A model generated the notes under the pieces. That model searched no databases. It saw only the letters and a list, made by a program, of their open reading frames with translations, and was not told the DNA's origin. From Branchipolynoe longqiensis (lineage: Eukaryota; Annelida; Polychaeta; Phyllodocida; Polynoidae): a stretch of DNA of 64,000 nucleotides. Shown here piece by piece: positions 1 through 11,261 of the stretch. Where the stretch lies: contig CM059192.1 of the NCBI GenBank assembly GCA_030323885.1, positions 65,155,593-65,219,592 on the forward strand, in the 5' to 3' direction. Position numbers and translations under genes: made by a program. Numbering within the stretch: the first letter of the stretch is position 1; the number at the start of each line of letters is the position of its first letter.

Positions 1-300
1 GTGGTGATTATTCTGGTTGGGTTGGGTGCTAATGGATCTAATCGGGTTGGGTAGTGGTTGGTGGTGATTAATCTGTTTGGGGTGGGTGCTAATGGATCTA
101 ATTGAGTTTGGTAGTAGTGGGTGGTGATTATTCTGGTTGGGGTGGGTGCTAATGGATCTAATTGGGTTGGGTAGTGGTTGGTGGTGATTAATCTGGTTGA
201 GGTGGGTGCTAATGAATCTAATTGGGTTGAGTAGTGGTGGGTGTAGTTGGATTGGGTGGTGGATCTTGTTGGGTTGAATTTGGTGGATCTTATTGGGTTG
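1..300. repeat. 60-bp minisatellite, cut by window start
   Basis: Four clear copies of a 60-bp T/G-rich unit (core ggtgctaatggatctaat) run through 1-240, then decay to about 330. The array continues beyond the window start. No gene is seen in 1-390. Confidence 0.9.
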
Positions 301-353
301 AGTGCTAGTGGATGTAGTTGGGCTGTGTACAGTCGTATTCTATTGTCTGTCTG

Positions 354-394
354 AGATAAATAGATAGATAGTTAGGAAGATAGGCAGGTAGGTA
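354..394. repeat. GATA/GGTA-type microsatellite
   Basis: Short imperfect tetranucleotide tract (gatagatagttaggaagat) immediately left of the MITE at 395. Confidence 0.7.
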
Positions 395-588
395 CAGTAA
401 AACCTCTCTATCTGACCACCTCCAAAGATCGACCACTCCCCTATTTCAATCACTTCATTTGGGTCCCAAACGATCGCACATACAATACCATTATAACGAT
501 TTAAAAAAAACTCCCTAAACCGACCACCTCCCTAAATGAACCATTTAAAGTCGGTACCATGGTTGGTCGATATAGAGAGGTTTTACTG
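395..588. mobile_element. MITE with CAGTAAAACCTCTCTAT termini (pogo/mariner-like)
   Basis: The ends are inverted copies of each other: cagtaaaacctctctat on the left and atagagaggttttactg on the right. A TA precedes the left end. It has no coding capacity. A diverged relative lies at 57540-57711 and shares internal blocks such as accacctccctaaatg. TA targeting and CAGT ends suggest a pogo/Tigger-type non-autonomous element; the superfamily is inferred. Confidence 0.8.
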
Positions 589-837
589 TGGATAGATATT
601 TGCTAGTTCTTTACTAGGTGGCGCCACTTGTCAGAACTCTACTACGCTTATCAAACAAGGCAGGAAGTAGCAACGGATCAGCCGCTAAACATGGCGGGTC
701 TGCAGTTACTGCGCACCGCGCTGCCACCTGGTGTCATGCCGGCAAACTGATGGGGGGGCCTGTGTGGTCACGTGGTACACGCAGCGGGAAAAGTATACAC
801 TCCATCCGCGATGCTTCACACCCACCTACACAGTACA

Positions 838-1320
838 CGGGGTGTACTGGGTGTGAACATTGCCACATTCATATCACACAATGTTGTACTGGGTGTATTG
901 GCCGTGTTCCACACTCACACCACACAAGGTTGTACTGGATGTGCACATTGTCACACTCACACCACACAAGGTTGTATTGGGTGTGAATGTTGGCTGTGTT
1001 CCATATTCACACCACACAAGGTTGTATTGGGTGTGAATGTTGGCTGTGTTCCATATTCACACCACACAAGGTTGTATTGGGTGTGAATGTTGGCTGTGTT
1101 CCATATTCACACCACACAAGGTTGTATTGGGTGTGAATGTTGGATGTGTTCCATATTCACACCACACAAGGTTGTATTGGGTGTGAATTTTGGGTGCGTT
1201 CCATATTCACACCACACACAGGTTGTACTGGGTGTGAATGTTGGCCGTGTTTCCATACTCTCGTGGGTTGCTCTGTGTGTGAACATTGCCGCACACTGTG
1301 TTCCACACCAACACAACACA
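838..1320. repeat. 50-bp minisatellite
   Basis: Tandem 50-bp unit (gttgtattgggtgtgaatgt ... attcacaccacacaag), near-identical in the middle (960-1190) and degenerate at both edges. Stop-free frames here are a by-product of the repeat. Positions 589-837 hold nothing I recognise. Confidence 0.9.
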
Positions 1321-1390
1321 GGTGGCGTGATGGGTGGGTGTGGGGGTCGGTTGAGCAGTGCGTTTCCTGTTGGATGAAGTTCCTCTTACA

Positions 1391-1925
1391 TTAAGGCCCT
1401 GTCACACTATGGCGCTTCTCCCGGCAACCCGTCAGCGTTGAAAATAAAATCTTGCGTGTCAAGAAACGTCCAACTTTTCGGGGGTTTGGGGAAAAAGATC
1501 GGCGTCAGCGCGGCGCATTATTCGCACGCGGCCAACGTGTGTCGACGCGTTGGGAAAAAAAAAAGTTTGGCACGACGTCTTCATATAACCTTAAATGTTG
1601 CTAGGGCGTAAAACAAAAACGCCCCATTTTGCCGCAACGTGTGGACACGACCCGCCCGCGTGCACGCCGTCTGCCTAGCGTTCCCATAATGTTATTCCGG
1701 CGCGTCCAACGGAACTCGACGTCAGCCTAACGTCCTTACCCATATATTTGCGTGTGCTGCCGGTCGTTTTTTTTTTTTTGACATGCTTAAAACCTTGGGC
1801 GACCAATAGCGCGCGCCGGCGTTCTGCGCCGACCATCAGCGTCAAGGATAGTGTACCGACATGTACCGACGCGCGCTTAACGCGCCGCCGGGGTGCCGGG
1901 GTGCCGGGGCCGGGGTGATTCATTA
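1391..1925. mobile_element. CpG-rich DNA-transposon-like segment, left end only
   Basis: After a TTA the sequence begins aggccctgtcacactatgg, matching the termini of the elements at 4125, 14477 and 26277. It continues as CpG-rich DNA (cgacgcg, ggcgcgtcc). No matching right terminus was found, so the element is truncated or rearranged. Confidence 0.45.
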
Positions 1926-2040
1926 ATCTAAAGATGAATAGACAACTACTGTCATGTACACTGGGGGGTGGGGGGGGGGAGGGGGAGGGAGACATCACTA
2001 AGGGTTTGACGCCTGTGTGGATTCTCAGACCGCTGCCAGT

Positions 2041-2345
2041 GGCTCTTTAATATGGTGTGGGTTCGGCGTTTAAACACTGCCACTACCAAGAGCCATAGCG
2101 AATATCTGACCTTGACTGTGAACCCAAGGTCACCACTTGCAATGGCGAATAGCTCAGTTTTACAAATGGCGGATATTGAAGCCAGAGTGAATTCCCAGGT
2201 GGATCTTTTATATGGTGAGGGTTCGGCGTTTAAACACTGCCACTGCCAAGTGCCGTACCGAATGTCTGACCTTGACTGTGCACCCAAGGTCACCAGTCGC
2301 GATGTTGATTTTCTCAGTTTTACAAATGGCGGCTTCTGCACTGAT
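2041..2345. repeat. Two-copy 160-bp tandem duplication
   Basis: The block with ggttcggcgtttaaacactg occurs at about 2060 and again 160 bases later. Both copies contain a ctgaccttgactgtg block and end near cagttttacaaatggcgg. No convincing coding frame. Positions 2346-2650 hold only a short cccct tract near 2605. Confidence 0.8.
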
Positions 2346-2841
2346 TACTCTCAGTCACGTGACGTGAGTGCTGCCTCGGCTCTGGCAGCTTGTCCGTTCT
2401 TTTCATCTCAAATAATAAGCGCTGATTGAGTGAAATTGGGTTTGAGCCCTGCCGGGTGAGTATTGCTTGAGGTAGAGCTGAAGTTGCATCCCAGAAATCC
2501 AAGGGACTCAAAGTGTGTCATATTGTAATGCAGCTTTTATTAAATGATTAACTTTACAGAATAGAATTTCAGTGTGTTTTCACATATCCCTTCTCTCGCA
2601 TCCCCTCCCCTCCCCTCCCCTGCCTTAGAGATGCACCCAGTACTGGCTGCCTTAAGCTGCGAACACACTGGACGCGTAACTGGCGCATGCGTCAAGCGTC
2701 GCGCGTGCGTCAAAAATCAAAAAAGAGAATAAAGAGAACCCGAACACACTGGCGCGTGCGTTTCTCGCGCGTGCGTCACGAATCGCTTTTGGAGCGATTT
2801 TTTACGCTTGACGCGTGGTGACGCGTGGCTTTTGACTGAAT

Positions 2842-2911
2842 TTGCCCGACTTTGCCTGACTTTGCCTGACTTTTCCCGACTTTGCCTGACTTTGCCTGAC
2901 TTTGCCCGGTT
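2842..2911. repeat. 10-11-bp array inside the element
   Basis: About six tandem copies of ctgactttgc within the transposon at 2655-3548. Confidence 0.8.
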
Positions 2912-2935
2912 TAGTTGAGGCTGCTTAAGCACATG

Positions 2936-3115
2936 GATGGAGACTGCTTCCTAACAGGTAGTTGCTTTCATAGTGGTTAGAACACATGTTTGGACAGTCC
3001 TACATGTTTGGACCGTCCCATTTTTTTCATATATCATATGGAGACTGCTTCCTAACAGGTAGTTGCTTTTGATAGTGGTTGGAGCACATGCTTGGACCGT
3101 CCTACTCTTCCCATC
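2936..3115. repeat. Two-copy ~95-bp tandem duplication
   Basis: The block tggagactgcttcctaacag plus gtagttgctt recurs about 100 bases later, inside the transposon at 2655-3548. Confidence 0.75.
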
Positions 3116-3123
3116 TGTTCGTT

Positions 3124-3440
3124 AGGTTGTTGGTTGGTTGGTTATTGGTTGGTTGTGGGTTGGGTGTGGATTGGTTGTTGGTTGGTTGGTTGTTGGTTGG
3201 TTGTGGATTGGTTGTTGGTTGGTTGTTGGTTGGTTGATTGTTGGTTGGTTGTGGATTGGTTGTTGGTTGGTTGTGGATTGGTTGTTGGTTGGTTGTTGGT
3301 TCGTTGGTTGTTGCTTGGTTGCTTGTTGCTTGTTGCTTGGTTGGTTGTGGATTGGTTGTTGGTTGGTTGGTTGGTTGTGGATTGGTTGTTGGCTGGTTGT
3401 TGGTTGGTTGTGGATTGGTTGTTGGTTGTTGGTTGATTAG
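3124..3440. repeat. GGTTGGTTGTT array
   Basis: Low-complexity array of ggttggttgt with scattered gtggattggtt units, inside the transposon at 2655-3548. It is stop-free on both strands by composition, so the ORFs of about 100-140 codons here are artefacts. Confidence 0.9.
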
Positions 3441-3551
3441 ACGCATGGCAGACGCGTCCAGTGTGTTCGCTATTTACGTGTGAGAACCGCATGACGCACG
3501 CTTGTACTTGACGCCCGTGCGACGCACGCGTCCTGTCTGTCCGTAGCTTTA

Positions 3552-3749
3552 GACATGCACTTGGTACTGGCTGCACAGGGGAAAGTGCATATAAAAGACC
3601 CCTTGCTGCTTATCGGATAGAGTAGCCTATGTGGCGGCAGCTTGTTTCCTCAAAAGAAATATGTCAGAATGACCATATGTTTGATGTCCAATAGCCGATG
3701 ATAAAAAGCAATATACTCTAGAGGCGTCGTTAAATAAAACAAGCTTGAC
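3552..3749 (+). mobile_element. SINE with mollusc-type 3' domain
   Basis: The segment contains aaagaccccttgctgctta, gtccaatagccgatgat and a 3' end tcgttaaataaaacaagc. These blocks match a SINE I recall as widespread in mollusc genomes (knowledge from memory, not searched). The phrase gtactggctgc also occurs at 2635-2650, just left of the neighbouring transposon, so that transposon probably landed in or beside this SINE. Confidence 0.6.
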
Positions 3750-3767
3750 CTTTTTACATGTGCACAG

Positions 3768-4101
3768 ACCAGACAGGGTGGCCGAATGAGTTGAGCGTCC
3801 ATCTCCCGTTTTGGTAGATCGTGGGATTCGAACCCACGAGTTTAAATTATGCTAGAGTCAAACGAAAGGCTTAAAAGTTTATACTTGTCGCTTCCTAGCC
3901 TATCCCCGGCATTATTAGGATCTATAGGGCAATGACTGGTTGACTCAATTTCAGGATAATGTGACTGAGTGGGATATCGGGTCATGGTGCTTGTGGCCTG
4001 GGCACCACATTAAAGTCACCATGAGTGCGCACTGTCACAAGTCGGTACCCGTCCTGATATGACCGTAGATGTTTCCAGGACTTAAAACAACCAACCAACC
4101 A
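3768..4101 (+). mobile_element. tRNA-derived SINE A, full length with TSD
   Basis: tRNA-like head (tggccgaatgagttgagcg as A box, tgggattcgaacccacgag as B box), conserved body and tail gatatgaccgtagatg, then an aaccaacc-rich end. A 12-base target duplication, acatgtgcacag, flanks it (3756-3767 and 4102-4113), confirming retrotransposition. Confidence 0.9.
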
Positions 4102-4124
4102 ACATGTGCACAGTGCTGGCCTGT

Positions 4125-4306
4125 GGGCCAGTCACACTACAGCTTGCGACCACTTTGCGGCCACCTTAGATCAAAGAACCCACACTCACCCGTGACGTCC
4201 TTGCTAACAAAACAATGGTTGCCGATGTCTGGGTGTCACTGGTGTGTGTGGGTTCTTTGGTCTAAGGTGGTCGCAAAGTGGTCGCAAGCTGTAGTGTGAC
4301 TGGGGT
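4125..4306. mobile_element. MITE with ~55-bp TIRs
   Basis: The left arm (ccagtcacactacagcttgc) and right arm are inverse copies over about 55 bases with few mismatches, leaving a short centre. TTA follows the right end. It could fold into a long hairpin. No coding capacity. Positions 4307-4960 hold no recognised gene. Confidence 0.85.
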
Positions 4307-4960
4307 ATTAGACATGTGTCCGATACTGGCTGCCTTAAATATTGGCACAGTCACTGTCATGACCCTGAAAGCCCACATTACGCGCGCTCTCGTTAAGTGA
4401 GTTTATTTAGAAGGGTCTCATTCAGATGATGCCATTTGGCATTTCTAGTAGAATCGTTCTGGCACAGCTTCAACTGAACCACCTCATTCACATTGGAAAC
4501 TACCGCCCAAATAACGTAACACTCTAAAGCCCTGAGTTGGTGCAGCTTGAATTGCTCAACGACGCCCCCATGCGGCGTAGTGTGAACTATGGCCTTGGCG
4601 AGTGAGCGATAATAGGGGTTATCTCATAGCGGTTGCGGGGTCAGTGGCACGATACGCTACCATAGGTACTGGAGTTTGCGCGTAGCACTGAGTGGTCCGG
4701 ATATTACTCACTACACCACACATCAACCCGGCACTGGCTACTCTCTTTATATAAACGTTAACCCCGGACCCCCCTTATCACCCCACCCCCCTCGCCCCAG
4801 CCCACCGCTTCCTTCCCCCAAAACACACACACACTCTCATTCTGCCGCGCACACACAGCTCACATGGGCACTAACCCCGACCCTAACCTCCCCATAGATG
4901 ACTTCAGCCTAACCCACATTTACACAGGGATGGTGAGAAGCACATTGCATGGACTCACAT

Positions 4961-5590
4961 AGGAAATAAACCTGCAGACTGTGCAGGCTACGAGCACTAG
5001 TTCCACACCCACTGACTGGTGTAGGAAATAAACCCGCAGACTGTGGAGGATACAAGCACTAGTTCCACACAGACGGGCTGGTGTAGGAAATACACCCACA
5101 GACTGTGGAGGCTATGAGCACTAGTTCCACACGCGCAGACTGGTGTAGGAAATAAACCCGCAGCCTGTGGAGGCTACAAGCACTACTTCCACACAGATGG
5201 GCTGGTGTAGGAAATAAACCCGCAGACTGTGGAGGCTACAAGCACTACTTCCACACAAACGGGCTGGTGTAGGAAATAAACCCGCAGACTGTGGAGGCTA
5301 CAAGCACTACTTCCACACAGATGGGCTGGTGTAGGAAATAAACCCGCAGACTGTGGAGGCTACAAGCACTCCTTCCACACAGATGGGCTGGCGTATGAAA
5401 TAAACCCGCAGACTGTGGAGGCTATGAGCACTAGTTCCACATACGCAGACTGGTGTAGGAAATAAACCCACACACTGTGGAGGATACAAGCGCTACTACC
5501 AAACACAGGCGGGTATAGGAAATAAACCCGAAGATTGGACACTAGAGGCAGAGACTAGTGTAGGAAATAAACCCGCAGACTAAATCCTAC
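4961..5590. repeat. 62-bp minisatellite
   Basis: About ten copies of a 62-bp unit built around gtaggaaataaacccgcaga and ctgtggaggctacaagcact. Variation includes aaacgggctgg/agatgggctgg. Confidence 0.92.
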
Positions 5591-5714
5591 AGGCACGACC
5601 ACCGCACTTGGACTGCAACAACTACCAGCCTAATAATCCGGCTGGTGCTGGTGCTGTTGTACTTGCGGCCGAAGGAGTGATGGGGGGTGCCGATAGTCCT
5701 GCCAGTGTAACACT

Positions 5715-5777
5715 ACCCCGACCACCATTACCGCCACCACCACCATCACCAACTCTATTACCACCACAACCACCACC

Positions 5778-5820
<43 letters not shown>

Positions 5821-5830
5821 CACACACACC
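5715..5830. repeat. CCA then AAC microsatellites
   Basis: A ccaccaccacca tract is followed by about 15 aac triplets and a short ca tract, ending close to the SINE at 5842. Confidence 0.9.
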
Positions 5831-5841
5831 CTCCTTTTGAG

Positions 5842-6152
5842 TATAACGTCCTGGCAACATCTGAGGTCATATGACTGGTACCGACTTGTGACAATGTGCA
5901 CTCAGTGTGACTTTATAGTGCTGCCCTTTTGGAGACTAGGCCGCTGGCTCCATGACCCGATTTCCCACTCAGTCACATTATTATCCTGTTAACGAGTTAA
6001 CCAGTCCTTGCCCTATACTAGTAATGCCGAGCGCCAGGCTAGGTAGTGACAAGTATAAATTGTGTAAGTCATTGGCTTGACTCGACTCGGAATCAAACTC
6101 CTGACCCGCTTGGGAAGGCTGCGCTCTACCGATTTGGCTACTGCGTCCGGTC
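5842..6152 (-). mobile_element. SINE A, near full length
   Basis: Reverse-oriented copy: tail cgtcctggcaacatctgagg at the left, tRNA-like head at the right. The B box is degenerate (aatcaaactcctgac). Positions 6153-6690 hold a short GT tract (6551-6572) and no recognised gene. Confidence 0.88.
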
Positions 6153-6696
6153 ACACACACTCCGACCTACCCTTCCAACACCATGTGCACAGCGGTAGGT
6201 GACATAAAGTTGGGCACAGGGAAATCTATTCCAATGTAAACCTGGGGTCCCAATGTCTCGTGAGCAACTGAACTGTCCTTGTCTATTGCAGAATTCACTT
6301 AGAACAAGCATTGAATTTGTATTAAGATTACCAATGTCAGACTTGTGAGCAGACAGTAGTCTGTCATATATAGTTAGTGTCACATTATTTTCACAGTTAA
6401 CTATTCCATATTTGTGTGTGTTTGTTTATCTATTTTCTTTTATTAGAGATTCTTCGAATATTTCGAAAAGGCATGGACATTATCTGCAAATGAAGTGACT
6501 TTGTAGATGAAACTTGTGTGACAGTGTCTGTATGATGTACTGGTGGAATCATGGTGTGTGTGTGTGTGTGTGTTTTGTACTTATGGAACCATAGTAACAG
6601 TGTGGTGGGTCCATGATGAATTTGTGAGTATGTTGTACTGATATTATTTATACTATACAAGACAAACAACACAGTCAGTATAATAATATTAATATG

Positions 6697-6742
6697 TATA
6701 TATATATGGATAGTGATACACCCTTTATCGCATGTAATAAGC
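6697..6742. repeat. 44-bp direct repeat, copy 1
   Basis: The sequence tggatagtgatacacccttt and the bases after it recur almost unchanged at 8314-8357. The homology stops abruptly on both sides. It overlaps the 3' end of the decayed ORF on the minus strand. Confidence 0.85.
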
Positions 6743-7091
6743 AACGCCACCTGCCACCACGACAGTCGAGCCCACCTCGCGCCCTTGACGTCGGTCCACT
6801 CTCTCTGCTAACAAGGCATCCCTCATCTGAAGCAACTCGTCCAATTCCTTCTCAGCTCATAATTCCTCAATCTCCCGAAGAGACTCTTTGCGTAGCTCAG
6901 CCACACTCCTGAAGCTCCCCCCCCCCCCCCTCCACCCCAGTCTCCAATGCCATGACGTCCTCCTTGCATGCACCCTTAGATATTCTGGCCGCCGAAGTGC
7001 TCCTTGTCTCACGCCCAACACTGTCCTCCTCAGTGCTGTTACTAACACTATTCTTGTCGTGGGTTCTACCACAAGCACTACAAAAAGGCAT
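6740..7091 (-). pseudogene. Decayed ORF, C-x2-C start and coiled-coil-like C-terminus
   Basis: Read on the minus strand, an ATG at 7091 opens a frame starting MPFCSACGRTHDKNS, followed by a Ser/Thr/Glu-rich stretch. At a run of 14 C (about 6911-6924) the frame shifts. The shifted frame continues SVAELRKESLREIEEL, meets one TGA, then reads AEKELDELLQMRDALLAER and on to VAYYMR and a TAA inside the 44-bp repeat. The charged, heptad-like C-terminal half looks like a former coiled coil. Two lesions in about 115 codons argue for a dead gene, a retrotransposon ORF remnant, or chance. The C-run length could also be an assembly error. I do not recognise the family; the CxxC pair suggests a zinc-binding start but nothing more. 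Confidence 0.3.
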
Positions 7092-7159
7092 TGGTATGCT
7101 GTGAGCTTAACTGAAATAAGTGTTGACTTGAATGTCCTTTAGCACAGGAAGTATATAAA

Positions 7160-7960
7160 ATTCCTGCTAAAGTTCCTAATAAAATTGCTTCATGTCGATC
7201 ATCGAAACGGTTTTCGACACACACAAGTTTAAGTATCTAGCAGTGGTAAATTATCCAATTCCTGCAGCTTAGTGATATAGTACAACCAACATGGCCTCAG
7301 TAACTCGTTCCAGGTCAACAAACATGGCGGCTTTCCCGCCATCCGCTATGTCAATTTATTTTAATAATGAACTAAAATTGTTGATATCGTGCGTCGAAAT
7401 TGTAATCGACCCACACAAGCTTCAGTATTTAGCAGTGGTAAACAATATCAAATTCCTGTAGGTTAGTGTTATAATACAACCAACATGGCCTCAGTAACTC
7501 ATTCCACGTCGACATTCATGGCGGCTCTCCCGTCATCCGCCATGTTGATTTATTTTCAGTAATGAAATGAAATTGTTTCCTATCGTGCGTCGAAAGTGTA
7601 TTCGACACACACGAGCCTCAGTATGTAGCAGTGGTAAACAATATCAAATTCCTGCAGTTTAATTTTATAATACAACCAACATGGCCTCAGTAACTCGTTC
7701 CACGTCGACAAACATGGCGGCTTTCCCGCCATCCGCCATTTTGAATTATTTTCAATAATAAAATAAAATTGTTTCCTGGCCTGCATCGAAATTTTATTCG
7801 ACACACATGAACATTAGTATGTAGCAATAGTAAGATATATCAAATTCCTGTGTTCTCAGTTTTATAAATCGACCCACACAGCATTAGAAATCCGTTCCAC
7901 GTCGACAAACATGGCGGCTTTCCCGCCCTCCGCCATTTTGGTCAAAGTCGACATATGTTT
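7160..7960. repeat. ~195-bp satellite, about four copies
   Basis: The landmark catggcggct occurs at 7323, 7517, 7713 and 7910. Each unit also has a cgacacacac block and ataatacaaccaacatggcc or its variant. The units carry a YY1-like ATGGCGG next to TTTCCCGCC, an E2F-type match. Confidence 0.88.
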
Positions 7961-8313
7961 AAATCGACACACATGAAATGGTAAGATAAGTAAATGTTTT
8001 AGCTCACGACACAGACAGCGCAGATGGTCTTCTTCTTGTTTCCATTCATGGTAGAGAGCACAGGTAGCAACACAGGTAGCAAGTAGACTGTGTTTTCCTC
8101 CAAGTAAAAAATAGATGTGTACTGGGTGAGGTATGAGGCAAAAGTGCACTCAGTAGAGGTGGGGGGAGGGGCAGCAGCAGCAAAGAGCATACTGGCCCGC
8201 AGCAAATATATAGCATGCACAAGAATAATTATCACATCGTAGGCTAATAAATAATAATTATTATAAATACCTTCACCTGCCAGTTTATATTCATATAATA
8301 GATTATATCACAC

Positions 8314-8357
8314 ATATATATGGATAGTGATACACCCTTTATCGCATGTAATAAGCG
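8314..8357. repeat. 44-bp direct repeat, copy 2
   Basis: Near-identical to 6697-6742. Flanks differ. Positions 7961-8313 and 8358-8496 hold no recognised gene; a run of G lies near 8397-8410. Confidence 0.85.
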
Positions 8358-8496
8358 CTGAGTGTTGCTCCCTTCCCCCAATGCCCCCTTGGGGGCGGGG
8401 GGGGGGGGGTCAAGCATGCACCTTCATGGCCCCCTGCGCGGGACGCAACACACCACTCACTCGGAAGTTACTAATACTATACATATATATATATAC

Positions 8497-8826
8497 GACC
8501 TGGCGCAGTTTCCGAATTGGTAGAGCGTAGACCTCCCGTGTGGGAGATCGGGAGTTAAATTACCGGTCAAGTCAAACCAACAACGTACAAAATTGATACT
8601 TGTCACTACCTAGCCTGGTGTTCTGCATTAATAGGATAGCACATGAACTGGTTAGCACAGTATCAGGATAATGTCACTGTGTGGGATATTGGGTCATGGT
8701 GCCAGTGACCTGGTCTCTCAGTGGGGCAGCACTATACAGTCACCCTGAGTGTGCACTGTCACAAGCCAGTACCCATCCTCATATGACCTTAGATGTTGCT
8801 AGGACGTAAAACACCAGCAAACAAAC
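8497..8826 (+). mobile_element. SINE A, full length
   Basis: Head gcgcagtttccgaattggta, body with tatcaggataatgtcactg, tail gatgttgctaggacgtaaaa followed by caaacaaa. The B box has decayed. Positions 8827-9039 are unassigned. Confidence 0.9.
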
Positions 8827-9039
8827 CTGGTTTGAGTTCTACATAGTGGGATGTCCAGTGTTTTACCACTGCATTTAGTTGTTCGGCGAGCTAAGATATA
8901 TATGGTAGATTAGAGACATCTTGGCGACTTGCCAACATAGTTTAGGTAATTGCATCTGACTCTTCTGAGGCTCCTTCTGACATGCTTCGGTGAGCATGCC
9001 TTGGAGCAAGTCTCAGACATTGTAAGGAAATGGTTTAAT

Positions 9040-11190
9040 GTGAAGTAGGGCCGGCTAGCTAAAGCACCCACCTACTGGTTTATTGTGATATGGGGACCAT
9101 ATAAGAACTCACCTACTGGTTTAAGGTGGCATATCACCCGCCTCGTCTAAGAACTACCTAGTGGTTTAATAGGATATGTCAACCGTCTAAGAACTACCTA
9201 GTTGTTTTACCAGACACGATGGCCAAATTGGTAGAATACATGCTTCCTGTGCAGAAGGTCAGAAGTTTGACACCCAGCCAAGACAAACCAATGACGTATA
9301 CAATTTATGCTTGTCACTATCTAGCCTAGTGCTCATCATTACTAGGATAAGGCGAGGACTGGTTAGCTCAGTAACAGGATAATGTGACTGGGAAATTGAG
9401 TAAATTGGTAACTATGAAGTTGCCATGAGTGTGCACTGTTACAAGTCAATACCCATCCTGATATGACCTTTGATGTTGCCAGGATGTAAAACCCTAACAA
9501 ACAAACCTAGTGGTTTAACGTACTATGCGGCACATATAGGAATATACGCGGTTGTTTAATGTGATATGGGGCCTGTATAGGAACTCACCTAGTGGTTTAA
9601 TGTGATATGGGGCCTGTATAGGAACTCACCTAGTGGTTTAATGTGATATGGGGCCTGTATAGGAACTCACCTAGTGGTTTAATGTGATATGGGGCCTGTA
9701 TACGAACTCACCTAGAGGTTTAATGTGATATGAGGCCTGTATACAAACTCACCTAGTGGTTTAATGTGATATGGGGCCTGTATACGAACTCACCTAGAGG
9801 TTTAATGTGATATGGGGCCTGTATACGAACTCACCTAGAGCTTTAATGTGATAAACCCTGTGGTTTTGTGGATAAACTCACCTAGTGGTTTAATGTGATA
9901 TGGGGCCTGTATAGGAACTCACCTAGTGGTTTAATGTGATATGGGGCCTGTATACGAACTCACCTAGAGGTTTAATGTGATATGAGGCCTGTATACAAAC
10001 TCACCTAGTGGTTTAATGTGATATGGGGCCTGTATATGAACTCACCTAGTGGTTTAATGTGATATGGGGCCTGTATAGGAACTCACCTAGTGGTTTAATG
10101 TGATATGGGGCCTGTATAGGAACTCACCTAGTGGTTTAATGTGATATGAGGCCTGTATAGGAACTCACCTAGTGATTAATGTGATATGGGGCCTGTATAG
10201 GAACTCACCTAGTGGTTTAATGTGATATGAGGCCTGTATAGGAACTCACCTAGTAGTTTAATGTGATATGAGGCCTGTATAGGAACTCACCTAGTGGTTT
10301 ATTGTGATATCGGGCTGTGTACGAACTCACCTAGTAGTTTAATGTGATATGGGGCCTATATAGGAACTCACCTAGTGGTTTAATGTGATATGAGGCTTGT
10401 GTAGGAACTCACCTAGTGGTTTAATGTGATATGGGGCCTGTATAGAAACTCATGTAGTGGTTTAATGTGATATGAGGCCTGTATAGGAACTCACCTAGTG
10501 GTTTAATGTGATATGAGGCCTGTATAGGAACTCACCTAGTAGTTTAATGTGATATGGGGCCTGTGTACGAACTCACCTAGTAGTTTAATGTGATATGGGG
10601 CCTGTATAGGAACTCACCCAGTAGTTTAATGTGATATGAGGCCTGTATAGGAACTCACCTAGTAGTTTAGTGTGATATGGGGCCTGTGTACGAACTCACC
10701 TAGTAGTTTAATGTGATATGGGGCCTGTATAGGAACTCACCCAGTAGTTTAATGTGATGTCACCAATCTAAGCACTATCTAATGGTTTACTGTCATATGG
10801 GGCCTATATAAGAACTCATCTAATAATTGACTGTGATATGGGGCCTATGTAAGAACTCATCTAATAGTTTAATGTGATACGGGGCCCGAGTAAGACCTTA
10901 CCTACTGGTTTAATGTGATATGTCACCTGTCTAAGAACTCACCTAGTAATTTAATGTGATATATGGCTAATCTATGAACTTCCCTAATGGTTTAATGTGA
11001 TTCGGGTCCCATGTAACTAAGAACTCACCTAGTAGTTTAATGTGATATATGGCTAATCTATGAACTTCCCTAATGGTTTAATGTGATTCGGGTCCCATGT
11101 AACTAAGAACTCACCTAGTAGTTTAATGTGATATATGGCTAATCTATGAGCTTCCCTAATGGTTTAATGTGATATAGTTCTAGTCTAACT
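9040..11190. repeat. 41-bp minisatellite, about 40 copies
   Basis: The unit is cctagtggtttaatgtgata followed by tggggcctgtataggaactca. The core (9520-10760) is tight; both edges are degenerate. Interrupted by a SINE at 9211-9506. A detached stretch with the same unit lies near 11860-11960, beyond another SINE. Confidence 0.95.
9211..9506 (+). mobile_element. SINE A inserted in the 41-bp array
   Basis: Complete head and tail (gatgttgccaggatgtaaaa). Array sequence of cctagt-gttta type borders both sides, so the array predates the insertion. Confidence 0.88.
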
Positions 11191-11261
11191 ACAAATACAT
11201 AGTGCCTTACACCCCCATCACACCAAACTAGTTCTCAAAGCGTCCGACCCCGTTCTAAAAC

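Larger units (their letters stand above)
2655..3548. mobile_element. PIF/Harbinger-like non-autonomous element, TSD TTA
   Basis: The left end agctgcgaacacactgg is the inverse of the right end, which reads agctacggacagacagg on the other strand. Inversion continues into GC-rich subterminal repeats of gcgtcaag/tgacgcac type. TTA trinucleotides flank both ends (2652-2654, 3549-3551). The 894-bp body has no transposase and carries three internal tandem arrays. The three-base TTA target duplication is the usual PIF/Harbinger signature; the assignment is inferred. Confidence 0.75.

Noticed and set aside
3102..3576. Asn/Gln/Thr/Pro-rich prion-like ORFs
   Set aside because: Reverse strand of a ggtt array inside a transposon.
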